Shown one piece after another: positions 41,729 to 50,202 of a stretch of 64,000 bases of DNA. Numbering within the stretch: the first letter of the stretch is position 1; the number at the start of each line of letters is the position of its first letter. Origin of the DNA: CAYZPB01 sp964551195 (GTDB taxonomy: Bacteria > Bacillota > Bacilli > Tepidibacillales > Tepidibacillaceae); contig CAZKBI010000002.1 in the NCBI GenBank assembly GCA_964551195.1, positions 11,932-75,931 of the forward strand, read 5' to 3'. The position numbers were made by a program, and so were the translations under genes. The notes beneath the pieces were generated by a model. The model saw nothing but the letters and a program-made list of their open reading frames with translations. It searched no databases and had not been told where the DNA came from.

Positions 41729-42991
41729 CTATTCAATTAGTTCTGGATTACTAATATATCCTGTCAGTGCTGATGCTGCCGCAACAGCTGGACTTGATAG
41801 ATAAACCTCAGATTCCGGATGCCCCATCCTACCGACGAAGTTACGATTTGTCGTAGAAACAGCGCGCTCGCCTTTAGCAAGGATGCCCATATGTCCACCT
41901 AAACACGGTCCACAGGTTGGCGTGCTAAAAACAACTCCCGCCTCAACGATATCCTTAATTAGCCCTTCTTCAAGTGCCTGTAAGTAAATCTTCTGCGTGC
42001 CTGGGAAAACGATTACGCGTAAACCTTTGGCTACTTTTTTGCCACGTAGAATATCAGCAGTGACCCTCAGGTCTTCCATTCGACCATTAGTGCATGAGCC
42101 GATTACTACTTGGTCAATCTTGACCACGCCCACATCATCAATCGTCCTTGTATTGTCCGGAAGATGTGGAAAAGAAACGGTTGGTCTAATTTTTGCTAAA
42201 TCTATTTCATAAACCTCATCGTATTCTGCATCAGCATCTGGTTCATAGACGCGGTATGGTCGCTTAGAATGCTCAACGACATACTCGATTGTCTTTTCAT
42301 CAACAATAAATATGCCGTTTTTGGCACCAGCCTCGATTGCCATGTTCGCCATACTAAAGCGGTCATCCATTGAAAGATTGCTCACTCCATCGCCCATAAA
42401 TTCCATCGATTTATAAAGTGCTCCATCAACGCCGATCATTCCGATAATGTGGAGAATTATATCCTTACCACTTACCCACTTGGCCGGCTTTCCTTTAAGA
42501 ATAAATTTGATCGCGGAAGGAATCTTAAACCATGCCTCTCCCGTCGCCATTCCAGCTGCCATATCGGTACTACCAACACCTGTTGAAAATGCTCCAAGAG
42601 CACCATAGGTGCAGGTATGTGAGTCGGCGCCAATTACTACATCGCCGGGAACTACTAGACCCTTCTCCGGGATTAATACGTGCTCAATTCCCATCTCGCC
42701 TACCTCAAAATAGTTCTCGATCCCCTTTTCATGTGCAAATTCCCGAATAAACTTGCACTGCTCCGCCGCTTTAATATCCTTATTGGGAGTAAAGTGGTCA
42801 GGCACAATTGCAATTTTGCTTTTATCGAAAACACCATCTATTCCAATTTTGTTAAATTCCTTTATCGCAACAGGAGTTGTAATATCATTTCCTAGAACTA
42901 GGTCAAGCTTAGCTCTAACTAATTGCCCAGCCTTTACACTCTCTACTCCAACATGTGTTGCCAGAATTTTCTGCGTCATTGTCATTCCCAT
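41729..42991 (-). CDS. leuC: 3-Isopropylmalate/citramalate isomerase large subunit
   Basis: 420 aa, the HacA/archaeal-type LeuC length (enterobacterial LeuC is about 465 aa). The [4Fe-4S] ligands are visible: one Cys in VIGSCTNGRMEDLRV (about 296-310) and two in STPTCGPCLGGHMGILAKGE (about 355-374). Active-site segments GADSHTCTYGALGAFSTGVG (about 121-140) and the N-terminal DHFTPNKDIKAAEQ (about 64-77) are intact. Co-occurrence with cimA suggests it handles both isopropylmalate and citramalate. Its start overlaps the end of cimA by 10 bp. Confidence 0.94.
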   Translation of the reverse strand: MGMTMTQKILATHVGVESVKAGQLVRAKLDLVLGNDITTPVAIKEFNKIGIDGVFDKSKIAIVPDHFTPNKDIKAAEQCKFIREFAHEKGIENYFEVGEMGIEHVLIPEKGLVVPGDVVIGADSHTCTYGALGAFSTGVGSTDMAAGMATGEAWFKIPSAIKFILKGKPAKWVSGKDIILHIIGMIGVDGALYKSMEFMGDGVSNLSMDDRFSMANMAIEAGAKNGIFIVDEKTIEYVVEHSKRPYRVYEPDADAEYDEVYEIDLAKIRPTVSFPHLPDNTRTIDDVGVVKIDQVVIGSCTNGRMEDLRVTADILRGKKVAKGLRVIVFPGTQKIYLQALEEGLIKDIVEAGVVFSTPTCGPCLGGHMGILAKGERAVSTTNRNFVGRMGHPESEVYLSSPAVAAASALTGYISNPELIE

Positions 42992-44583
42992 TGCCCTACC
43001 CCCAACTTCTGTTTTTCAATATCTCTTAGCAACTTATATTCTAGTGAATCAACTAGTGCCAGCCAACTCGCTTCAATGATGTCAGTTGATACACCCACCG
43101 TGCTCCAGTATTCCTCGCCGTCAGTTGACTCAATCAGAACACGAACCTTCGCACCTGTCGCATCCTTAGTATCCACTACCCTCACTTTAAAGTCGATTAA
43201 ACTAACACTTTTAAGATTAGGATAGAAAACCTCTAGCGCCTTACGTAGCGCTTTATCTAAGGCGTTGACCGGACCATTACCTTCCGCTGCTGTCATCTCT
43301 GTTTTGCCATCAACTTTTATCTTGATAATTGCTGCTGAGTTAGTTGCACTATCCTTTACCGGTTGGCGCCCCATTGTCGTAAAATTCTCTAATACGAAAA
43401 ACGGCGTATATTTACCTAATTGCTTACGGATCACTAACTCAAAAGTACTCTCCGCACCCTCAAACTGGTAGCCAATATGCTCTAATTCCTTAAGCTTATC
43501 AATAATCTCTTGCGTTTCAAGCGAGTCCTTAGTGAGCGATGAATCAAATTCGCGAATCTTTGCCAGAATCGTGCTTCGACCAGCTACCTCAGACATTAGA
43601 ATCCGTCGTTCATTACCAACTAATTCCGGATCGACGTGCTCAAAGGAGTGAGCCGCCTTATTAACACCATCAATATGCATTCCACCCTTATGGGCAAAAG
43701 CGCTCCGCCCGATGTAGGGCATATCATCTTTAATATTTACATTGGCGATCTCCGCAAGTTTAATCGCAGTCCTTGTCAGACGTCGCATCTGCTCCTCCGG
43801 AATACAGCTTAGCCCTTTTTTGAGCTGCAAGGAGGGGATAATGCTCGATAGATTAGTATTACCACAACGTTCGCCGAAACCAATAAAGGTTCCTTGAACG
43901 TGGTCAGCACCCGCCTCCACAGCCATAATAGAATTGGCAACAGCTAAGCCAGCATCATTATGCGCATGAACGCCAATGGAAACATTATATTTATCACAAA
44001 CAAGTTTAGTAATATCGTAAATCTCGCTTGGAAAGGTGCCACCATTTGTGTCGCAGAGGATTAGAGCATCGGCACCGCCCTCATAAGCCGCCTCCAGAGT
44101 CAGCATAGCGTATTCTGGATTATGCTTATAGCCGTCATATAAATGCTCCGCATCATAAATTACCTCTTTGCCAAGCTCCTTAAAGTAGGCGATACTCTCC
44201 CTAATCATATCTAAATTCTCCGCTAATGTCGTTTGAATAATATCTGTCACATGGAAGTCCCAGCTTTTACCAAAGATTGTAACCACGTCTGTACCCGCAG
44301 CCGCTAGTGAAAGGATATTTGCATCCTCAGCAACACTAACTCCTTTGCGACGAGTACTACCAAAAGCAGTCAGCTTTGCATTCTGGAGTTTAAGATCTTT
44401 AACCTCAGCAAAAAACTCTAAATCTTTTGGATTAGAGCCTGGGTTGCCAGCCTCAATATAGGCTAGTCCGAGATTATCCAGAAGTTTAACAATCTTTAAT
44501 TTATCCTTAACTGAAAAAGAGATTCCTTCAGCCTGTGCACCATCGCGCAAAGTTGAATCGAAAATCGCAATTCGCTTAGACAT
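42982..44583 (-). CDS. cimA: (R)-Citramalate synthase
   Basis: 533 aa, a DRE-TIM metallolyase. Signature FDSTLRDGAQAEGISFSVKD (about 8-27) replaces the LeuA motif; metal ligands in HAHNDAGLAVANSI (about 208-221). A LeuA-like regulatory domain (about 395-525) with an allosteric TDIIEAS loop follows. This CimA class (with DGAQAEGISFS) makes citramalate from pyruvate and acetyl-CoA, opening a threonine-independent route to 2-oxobutyrate and isoleucine. The start overlaps leuA by 8 bp and the end overlaps leuC by 10 bp, so the three are translationally coupled. Confidence 0.93.
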   Translation of the reverse strand: MSKRIAIFDSTLRDGAQAEGISFSVKDKLKIVKLLDNLGLAYIEAGNPGSNPKDLEFFAEVKDLKLQNAKLTAFGSTRRKGVSVAEDANILSLAAAGTDVVTIFGKSWDFHVTDIIQTTLAENLDMIRESIAYFKELGKEVIYDAEHLYDGYKHNPEYAMLTLEAAYEGGADALILCDTNGGTFPSEIYDITKLVCDKYNVSIGVHAHNDAGLAVANSIMAVEAGADHVQGTFIGFGERCGNTNLSSIIPSLQLKKGLSCIPEEQMRRLTRTAIKLAEIANVNIKDDMPYIGRSAFAHKGGMHIDGVNKAAHSFEHVDPELVGNERRILMSEVAGRSTILAKIREFDSSLTKDSLETQEIIDKLKELEHIGYQFEGAESTFELVIRKQLGKYTPFFVLENFTTMGRQPVKDSATNSAAIIKIKVDGKTEMTAAEGNGPVNALDKALRKALEVFYPNLKSVSLIDFKVRVVDTKDATGAKVRVLIESTDGEEYWSTVGVSTDIIEASWLALVDSLEYKLLRDIEKQKLGVGQWE

Positions 44584-46135
44584 TCAGCTCAGCTCCCTCT
44601 TTCGTCAGTTCTTCACAGCTATAAATCAATTTATTAATGGCATTTAAATTAGCCTTAATACTTGCTTCAATAACGTCTGTACTAACCCCGCGACCACTAT
44701 GCAGCTTGCCATCCTTCCGGATTTTGACAAGTGCCTCACCTTGTGCATCCTTACCACCTGTAACAGCAGCAAGTTCATAGGTGTCGAGTGTAAAGGCGAT
44801 ACCCACAAGTTTCTCAATCGCTTTAAAGGCTGCGTCAACCGGACCATCTCCGGTCGATACATCCTCAATAATTATCTCTTCGCCAGCTTCATTCCTCGTC
44901 AACAACTTAACTGAAGCGACCGATGTAATCGTGTTACCACTATTGATAAAGAAGCTTTCCATTCTATAACGTTCGGGAACACTGATTGATTTGTGCATTA
45001 TAAGTGCCTCAATATCTCGATCAGCAACAATTTTTTTCTTATCTGCTAACTCTTTAAATTGTTGGAAAGCATCATCCAGTTCATCCTCTGCCAAGACGTA
45101 GCCTAACTCTCTAATTCTGTCCTCGAAAGCATGCTTACCCGAATGCTTACCCAACACCATCGTATTATCTGATAGTCCAATTGATTCAGGGGTCATAATC
45201 TCATAAGTCCCCTTGTGTGCCAACATACCATGCTGGTGAATTCCTGATTCATGCGCAAAAGCATTTTCACCAACGATTGCTTTGTTGGGTTGGACGCGCA
45301 CACCAGTGATTGACGAGACTAGTCGGCTAATACGATAAATCTGTTTAGTATCAATATTTGTATAATATGGATAGTAATCCTTACGTGTTTCAAGAATCAT
45401 CACGATCTCTTCTAAAGCAGCATTACCTGCCCGTTCGCCAATACCATTTACTGTGCACTCCACCTGAGTTGCACCTGCGACAATTGCCGCTAGAGAATTT
45501 CCAACAGCAAGCCCAAGGTCATCGTGACAGTGAACAGCAATATCAACCCTATCGATATTCTTAACATTATTACGAATATCGCTGATTAATTGACCAAATT
45601 CCTCCGGGTTAGCATAGCCCACAGTATCCGGAATGTTTACAGTAGTTGCACCAGCAGCGATTACTGCCTCTAATACTCGATAGAGGAATTCACGATTACT
45701 GCGTGATGCATCCTCAGCTGAGAATTCTACATCCGCGCAATATTGCTTCGCATATTTAACGATTGTAGCCGCCTGTGCAAGTACCTCTTCCTCAGTCATG
45801 CGCAGTTTATATTGCATATGTAAATCAGAGGTTGCCAGGAAGGTATGAATACGAGGGCTAGCTGCACCCTTAATCGCTTCCCATGCCGCGTCAACGTCCT
45901 TAGTTAACGCTCGCGCCAAACTGGCTACGGAACACTCCTTAATCTCATCAGCAACAGCCTTAACTGCCTTAAAATCTCCAGGAGAGGCGATGGCGAAACC
46001 AGCCTCAATAATATCGACTCTTAACCTTTCCAGTTGGCGAGCCACCTTTAGTTTTTCTTGCAGATTCATACTGCTACCAGGAGACTGCTCCCCATCTCGC
46101 AAAGTCGTATCAAATATTTTGATTCTTTGTGCCAT
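44576..46135 (-). CDS. leuA: 2-Isopropylmalate synthase
   Basis: 519 aa. Catalytic motif FDTTLRDGEQSPGSSMNLQE (about 8-27), metal-binding VHCHDDLGLAVGNSLAAIVA (about 200-219), acetyl-CoA/substrate region GIGERAGNAALEEIVM (about 232-247), and the C-terminal leucine-feedback domain (about 390-510; SGRGVSTDVIEASI). Commits 2-ketoisovalerate and acetyl-CoA to leucine synthesis. Start ATG 46135 has GGTGGGG upstream; a GTG at 46141 overlaps that site. Second of two homologous synthases in tandem with cimA. Confidence 0.96.
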   Translation of the reverse strand: MAQRIKIFDTTLRDGEQSPGSSMNLQEKLKVARQLERLRVDIIEAGFAIASPGDFKAVKAVADEIKECSVASLARALTKDVDAAWEAIKGAASPRIHTFLATSDLHMQYKLRMTEEEVLAQAATIVKYAKQYCADVEFSAEDASRSNREFLYRVLEAVIAAGATTVNIPDTVGYANPEEFGQLISDIRNNVKNIDRVDIAVHCHDDLGLAVGNSLAAIVAGATQVECTVNGIGERAGNAALEEIVMILETRKDYYPYYTNIDTKQIYRISRLVSSITGVRVQPNKAIVGENAFAHESGIHQHGMLAHKGTYEIMTPESIGLSDNTMVLGKHSGKHAFEDRIRELGYVLAEDELDDAFQQFKELADKKKIVADRDIEALIMHKSISVPERYRMESFFINSGNTITSVASVKLLTRNEAGEEIIIEDVSTGDGPVDAAFKAIEKLVGIAFTLDTYELAAVTGGKDAQGEALVKIRKDGKLHSGRGVSTDVIEASIKANLNAINKLIYSCEELTKEGAELNV

Positions 46136-46188
46136 TTCCACCCCACCTTTTCTCTTAAATTATATTATGTTTAATCGAATCTCAGATT

Positions 46189-47187
46189 CTAATCTTCCTG
46201 TTTGATCCAAGACATCATTTTGCGCAATTCCTTACCTACTTGCTCAATCTGGTGTTCAGACTGCATTCTGCGTTCAGCCATGAAGCTTGGCCGGTTAGCT
46301 TGGTTCTCAAGGATCCAATTACGAGCAAAAGTTCCATCTTGTACCTCGGTCAGAACCTTACGCATCTCTTGCTTGGTATCTTCATTAATAATCCTTTTAC
46401 CAACAGAGTAATCACCATATTCTGCAGTATCACTGATTGAGTAGCGCATGTAGCTTAAGCCACCCTCATTAATTAAGTCAACAATCAGCTTCATCTCATG
46501 TAAACACTCGAAATAGGCACTTTCTGGTGAATATCCTGCTTCAACCAACACCTCAAAACCGACCTTAATCAGCTCGGTCACTCCACCACAGAGAACTGCC
46601 TGCTCACCGAAAAGATCCGTCTCAGTTTCCTCTTTAAAAGTTGTTTCGAGAATACCAGCACGACCTGCGCCAATTCCCGCAGCATAAGCTAGTGCTAAGT
46701 CCATTGAATTTCCTGTAGCATCTTGATAGACGGCAACCAGACTTGGAACACCTTTGCCTTCTTCAAATTGCGAACGAACCGTATGTCCTGGACCTTTTGG
46801 TGCAACCATAAGAACGTTAACGTCAGCCGGCGGCACAATCTGTCCATAGTGAATATTAAAACCGTGTGCAAAAACCAGTGAGTCCCCAGCCTTAAGATTC
46901 GGTTCAATTACTTCTTTGTAAAGTTTGGCCTGTTTCTCATCATTAACTAGTAGCATAATAATATCAGCAGCCTTAACTGCGTCTTGTGCGAGGTCTACCT
47001 TAAGCCCAGCATCAACCGCTTTTCCCCACGATTTGCTGCCTTCATATAGTCCGACAATTACATTAACACCTGATTCATGTAAGTTTAGCGCGTGGGCATG
47101 TCCTTGGCTGCCGTAACCGATAATCGCAACAGTCTTCCCCTTTAATAAATCTAAATTGCAATCTTTTCCATAATATAATTTTGCCAT
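46189..47187 (-). CDS. ilvC: Ketol-acid reductoisomerase, class I
   Basis: 332 aa, short class I form. Rossmann GYGSQGHAHALNLHESG (24-40), Mg and substrate residues DLFGEQAVLCGGVTELIKVG (about 190-209) and YFECLHEMKLIVDLINEGG (about 226-244). It isomerises and reduces acetolactate or acetohydroxybutyrate. The cofactor loop reads GLYEGSKSW (46-54). Most class I enzymes have Arg at position 48, which binds the NADPH 2'-phosphate; here it is Tyr48 followed by Glu49, although Ser51 and Ser53 remain. This suggests relaxed or NADH-leaning specificity. Located between ilvN and leuA. Confidence 0.96.
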   Translation of the reverse strand: MAKLYYGKDCNLDLLKGKTVAIIGYGSQGHAHALNLHESGVNVIVGLYEGSKSWGKAVDAGLKVDLAQDAVKAADIIMLLVNDEKQAKLYKEVIEPNLKAGDSLVFAHGFNIHYGQIVPPADVNVLMVAPKGPGHTVRSQFEEGKGVPSLVAVYQDATGNSMDLALAYAAGIGAGRAGILETTFKEETETDLFGEQAVLCGGVTELIKVGFEVLVEAGYSPESAYFECLHEMKLIVDLINEGGLSYMRYSISDTAEYGDYSVGKRIINEDTKQEMRKVLTEVQDGTFARNWILENQANRPSFMAERRMQSEHQIEQVGKELRKMMSWIKQED

Positions 47188-47245
47188 TATTATTCCCCCT
47201 AAGTATTATTAAGCCACTTTCATCTGCTATTTTATTTAATCTTTT

Positions 47246-47737
47246 TTATTTAATCTTTTTTTCGCCTCTTGACAGGGCAGTAAGACCTGTTCTGACCATC
47301 TCGATAATTTCGTATGGTCGCAGAATATCAATCAGCGCAGTAATCTTTCTCTCGTCACCAGTCACCTCAATAATAACTGTGTCGCTGGCGATGTCGATAA
47401 TTTTGCCACGGAAGATATTTACCGTTTCAAAAATCTCTGAGCGCGAGCTAGAATCCGCCTTGACCTTAATCAGTGCAATTTCACGGAAAACTGAATCCTC
47501 TGGGGCGAGCAGCACTATCTCAATCACCTCTACCAGTTTGTTAAGCTGCTTTCTAATCTGCTCGAGAATAGATTCGTCACCTCGGACAACAATCGTCATC
47601 CTTGAAATTCCTGAATCCGCTGTCTCACCAACTGTCAGGCTGTCGATATTGTAGCCTCTTCTGGTAAATAGACCAGCTACCCGACTCAGAACACCTGCTT
47701 GGTTATCTACTAGTATTGATAGTACATGCCTTTCCAT
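47246..47737 (-). CDS. ilvN: Acetolactate synthase small (regulatory) subunit
   Basis: 163 aa. N-terminal ACT domain (about 3-75; RHVLSILVDNQAGVLSRVAG, with the valine-site pattern RGYNIDSLTVG) and a C-terminal ALS-small domain (about 82-158). It binds and valine-regulates the IlvB subunit. It is the first gene of the operon while ilvB is the last. Start ATG 47737 has GGGAGG 7 nt upstream. The 50-bp leader after the candidate -10 leaves no room for an attenuator or T-box. Confidence 0.95.
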   Translation of the reverse strand: MERHVLSILVDNQAGVLSRVAGLFTRRGYNIDSLTVGETADSGISRMTIVVRGDESILEQIRKQLNKLVEVIEIVLLAPEDSVFREIALIKVKADSSSRSEIFETVNIFRGKIIDIASDTVIIEVTGDERKITALIDILRPYEIIEMVRTGLTALSRGEKKIK

Positions 47738-47785
47738 AATTTTAACCTCCCATTTATTCGAGCCATAAATCCCTTGATATAAGAA

Positions 47786-47839
47786 AAAATATTATAAAAT
47801 CTAAATAGTCAGACTATTTATGTAAATTTATAATATTTT
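47786..47839 (-). promoter_or_regulatory. Nested palindrome overlapping the ilv operon promoter (CodY-box-like)
   Basis: Inner palindrome 47802-47820: TAAATAGTC-A-GACTATTTA, 9-bp perfect arms. Its 15-bp centre matches the CodY consensus AATTTTCWGAAAATT at 11 positions. Outer arms of 13 bp (47786-47798 and 47827-47839) are also perfectly complementary. A TATAAT on the minus strand (47796-47791) lies in one outer arm, so a protein bound at the centre would cover the -35 region. No good -35 hexamer is visible at 17 bp. Confidence 0.6.
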
Positions 47840-47922
47840 ATGCTTTTTAGCACTAAATAGCAAGGATAACTTGCCTATATCGCCTATTAAATTGAAAGCA
47901 ATACTTATTCTCAATATTATGC

Positions 47923-48552
47923 TCAAGTCTTCTGCCGATTCAGACGGTCAAGAAAGCGATTTACCTTACCAATATTTTTGACCGGTTTTAAATTTAAATG
48001 CTCAAACATGTAAAGAACAAAATGATGATTAGTCGTCTCCCACTCGAGTTCATAATCGACAACATCAAGATAGCTATTCTTATCAAGGCTAATCGTATCA
48101 TTGTAGAAATTGTAATCCTGGCGAACCGTGGTAAGCGTTCCAACCATTTGCAAACTCTCGCCATCGTATTCACTAAGCAATGCTACTTTATCCAGCAGCT
48201 GATTGTATTTAACAATCCCATTTTTAATAAAATCGTTAGCGAGTAGACTAGGAACTTCCGTTACAAATTCCATCTGCTCATTATATTCGCCTTCGCTCTC
48301 TCGCGGTATCTTCACCTGAAAAAGCCAGCAATCACCTACGTTGCGCAGGCGCACACTTACACCTTGATTAATCAACAGATTATTTTCAGTATCAAAATAA
48401 TAGTTAGTCTGGGTGTAAGATGGAACCCTGTCAGCAAATTTCGCAAATAATTCTAATAGCTCCTCATATCTGCCAATGTCAAGCATCGCTTTATATTCAA
48501 TCTCTACTTCCGCTTTTTGCTCATTCCGCGAATCTGCATTGTTATTCTTCAT
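47923..48552 (-). CDS. CYTH domain protein (putative triphosphatase, YjbK-like)
   Basis: 209 aa. The CYTH tunnel signature ExExK is seen as EVEIEYKAML (about 15-24), followed by beta strands with YFDTENNLLINQGVSVRLRN (about 48-67) and the C-terminal VDYELEWE strand. CYTH proteins are metal-dependent triphosphate hydrolases or cyclases; those of Bacillota (YjbK type) act on inorganic triphosphate, but the substrate here is unproven. Start ATG 48552 lies inside the end of ruvB (11-bp overlap) with AGGA 8 nt upstream, so it is translated as the last gene of ruvC-ruvA-ruvB. Upstream in-frame ATGs within ruvB (48615) are unlikely. Confidence 0.83.
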   Translation of the reverse strand: MKNNNADSRNEQKAEVEIEYKAMLDIGRYEELLELFAKFADRVPSYTQTNYYFDTENNLLINQGVSVRLRNVGDCWLFQVKIPRESEGEYNEQMEFVTEVPSLLANDFIKNGIVKYNQLLDKVALLSEYDGESLQMVGTLTTVRQDYNFYNDTISLDKNSYLDVVDYELEWETTNHHFVLYMFEHLNLKPVKNIGKVNRFLDRLNRQKT

Positions 48553-49576
48553 TGTTCCCATCCTTTTTCTTTTCTTTTGTGTGTGGATTCTCCCTACCGA
48601 GATGTTCATAAGCAAGCTCTGTTACCATCCGGCCACGTTGCGTTCTTTGCAGAAATCCAATCTGCAATAAATAAGGTTCATAGACATCTTCAATCGTCGT
48701 TGCTTCTTCTCCAATCGATGCTGCAATAGTATCAATCCCGACTGGACCGCCATTATAGAAATCAATTAACATCAGTAGCAGTTTATGGTCAATATTATCA
48801 AGTCCTAACTGATCCACTTGGATACTTTCCATCGCTTTGCAGGCAACTGCCTCAGTAATCACGCCATCTGATATCACCTGCGCAAAATCGCGTACCCTTT
48901 TCAAAAGGCGGTTCGCAACTCGCGGTGTTCCACGCGAACGCAGCGCAATCTCCTTGGCTGCCTCTCCAAAAATCTTCACATCCAACAACTCTGCTGAGCG
49001 GACCACGATTTCGTAGAGCTCATCCAGCTCGTAATATTCCAATCGGCTGATAACACCGAAACGGTCACGAAGTGGTGCTGATAGCAAGCCTGCTCGAGTT
49101 GTAGCGCCAATTAAGGTGAAACGAGGTAATTCAATTCGCACAGTTCGTGCACTTGGTCCTTTACCCAGTATTATATCAAGCGCATAATCCTCCATTGCGG
49201 GGTAGAGGATCTCTTCGACCGTCCGATTTAAACGATGTATCTCATCTATAAACAACACATCGCCTTCCTCAAGGTTAGTCAGAATCGCTGCAAGGTCGCC
49301 CGCTCGTTCAATCGCTGGTCCCGAGGTCGTGCGAAGAGAAACATTCAGTTCATTAGCAATAATATTGGATAAGGTTGTCTTGCCAAGTCCTGGTGGCCCA
49401 TAGAGTAGAACATGGTCTAGAGCCTCCTCACGTAGTTTAGCTGCCTCAATAAAAATTTTCATGTTCTCTTTAACACGCTTCTGACCTATATACTCGCTAA
49501 GATAACGTGGTCGCAGGCTAAATTCTTCAGCCTGATCCTCCAGCATCAAATCTGATGTAATAATTCGATCCTCCAT
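48542..49576 (-). CDS. ruvB: Holliday junction branch migration helicase RuvB
   Basis: 344 aa AAA+ motor. N-terminal SLRPRYLSEYIGQKRVKENM (about 21-40), Walker A LLYGPPGLGKTTLSNIIANE (about 58-77), Walker B LFIDEIHRLN (about 107-116), sensor 1 IGATTRAGLLSAPLRDRFG (about 153-171), and the C-terminal winged-helix domain with GGPVGIDTIAASIGEEA (about 272-288). Drives branch migration with RuvA. 11 bp after ruvA. Encoded in ruvC-ruvA-ruvB order under an SOS-type promoter. Confidence 0.98.
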   Translation of the reverse strand: MEDRIITSDLMLEDQAEEFSLRPRYLSEYIGQKRVKENMKIFIEAAKLREEALDHVLLYGPPGLGKTTLSNIIANELNVSLRTTSGPAIERAGDLAAILTNLEEGDVLFIDEIHRLNRTVEEILYPAMEDYALDIILGKGPSARTVRIELPRFTLIGATTRAGLLSAPLRDRFGVISRLEYYELDELYEIVVRSAELLDVKIFGEAAKEIALRSRGTPRVANRLLKRVRDFAQVISDGVITEAVACKAMESIQVDQLGLDNIDHKLLLMLIDFYNGGPVGIDTIAASIGEEATTIEDVYEPYLLQIGFLQRTQRGRMVTELAYEHLGRENPHTKEKKKDGNNEE

Positions 49577-49587
49577 GGCTTAGCCCC

Positions 49588-50202
49588 CTAACCCCTCATC
49601 AGGATTTTTAAAGACTTTCTAATCAATGAATCAATTGATTCGCCAGCTGCCAACTCATCACTGAGTGCTAGCAGAATCTTATTTATCTCATAGTCCTGAT
49701 AGCCAAGTCCCTTAAGTGCATTGCTTAATTCGCCACTCTCTTGCTTAAAGTCGACACTCTTAAGTTCGGAGTTCTCGCCATCACTTGCTATCACAATATT
49801 TAATTCCTTAATCCGATCCTTAAGATCGAGAATAATTCGCTGTGCTGTTTTCTTGCCAACACCTGGTAGCAACATTAAAGTCGCCTCATCTTCACGTAGA
49901 ATTGCTGTAATAATCTGTGGTGGATTGGCTTTTTGCATAATTGTCATGCCCACTTTCGGCCCAATGCCAGATACATTTATCAACAAGCGAAAAAGGACTC
50001 TTTCATCTAATTCGCGGAAACCATATAAGCCCATCCAGTCATCACGCATGTGATGGTGCGTATAGAGCAACTCTGTCTGGCCAATAAGTGATTTAAAGCT
50101 CTCTGGATGTGCGACATAAACCTTATAACCAATTCCATTAATATTAATGATTACACTGTCACTCTCAACAGCGGCTATAATCCCTTGCACGAAATCGATC
50201 AT
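49588..50202 (-). CDS. ruvA: Holliday junction DNA helicase subunit RuvA
   Basis: 204 aa. Domain I OB fold (about 1-62; VQGIIAAVESDSVIININGI), domain II with two helix-hairpin-helix units (VSGIGPKVGMTIM about 78-90 and LPGVGKKTAQRIILDLKDRI about 113-132), and domain III (about 150-204), which contacts RuvB. It binds the four-way junction as a tetramer. The ATG follows the ruvC stop directly (50203/50202), indicating coupled translation. Confidence 0.97.
   Translation of the reverse strand: MIDFVQGIIAAVESDSVIININGIGYKVYVAHPESFKSLIGQTELLYTHHHMRDDWMGLYGFRELDERVLFRLLINVSGIGPKVGMTIMQKANPPQIITAILREDEATLMLLPGVGKKTAQRIILDLKDRIKELNIVIASDGENSELKSVDFKQESGELSNALKGLGYQDYEINKILLALSDELAAGESIDSLIRKSLKILMRG

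Noticed and set aside
47786..47839. Reading the nested palindrome before ilvN as a terminator of the CYTH gene
   Set aside because: The stems are almost all A/T with no G/C core, and no T tract follows. A regulatory role fits the position better, though a weak terminator is not excluded.
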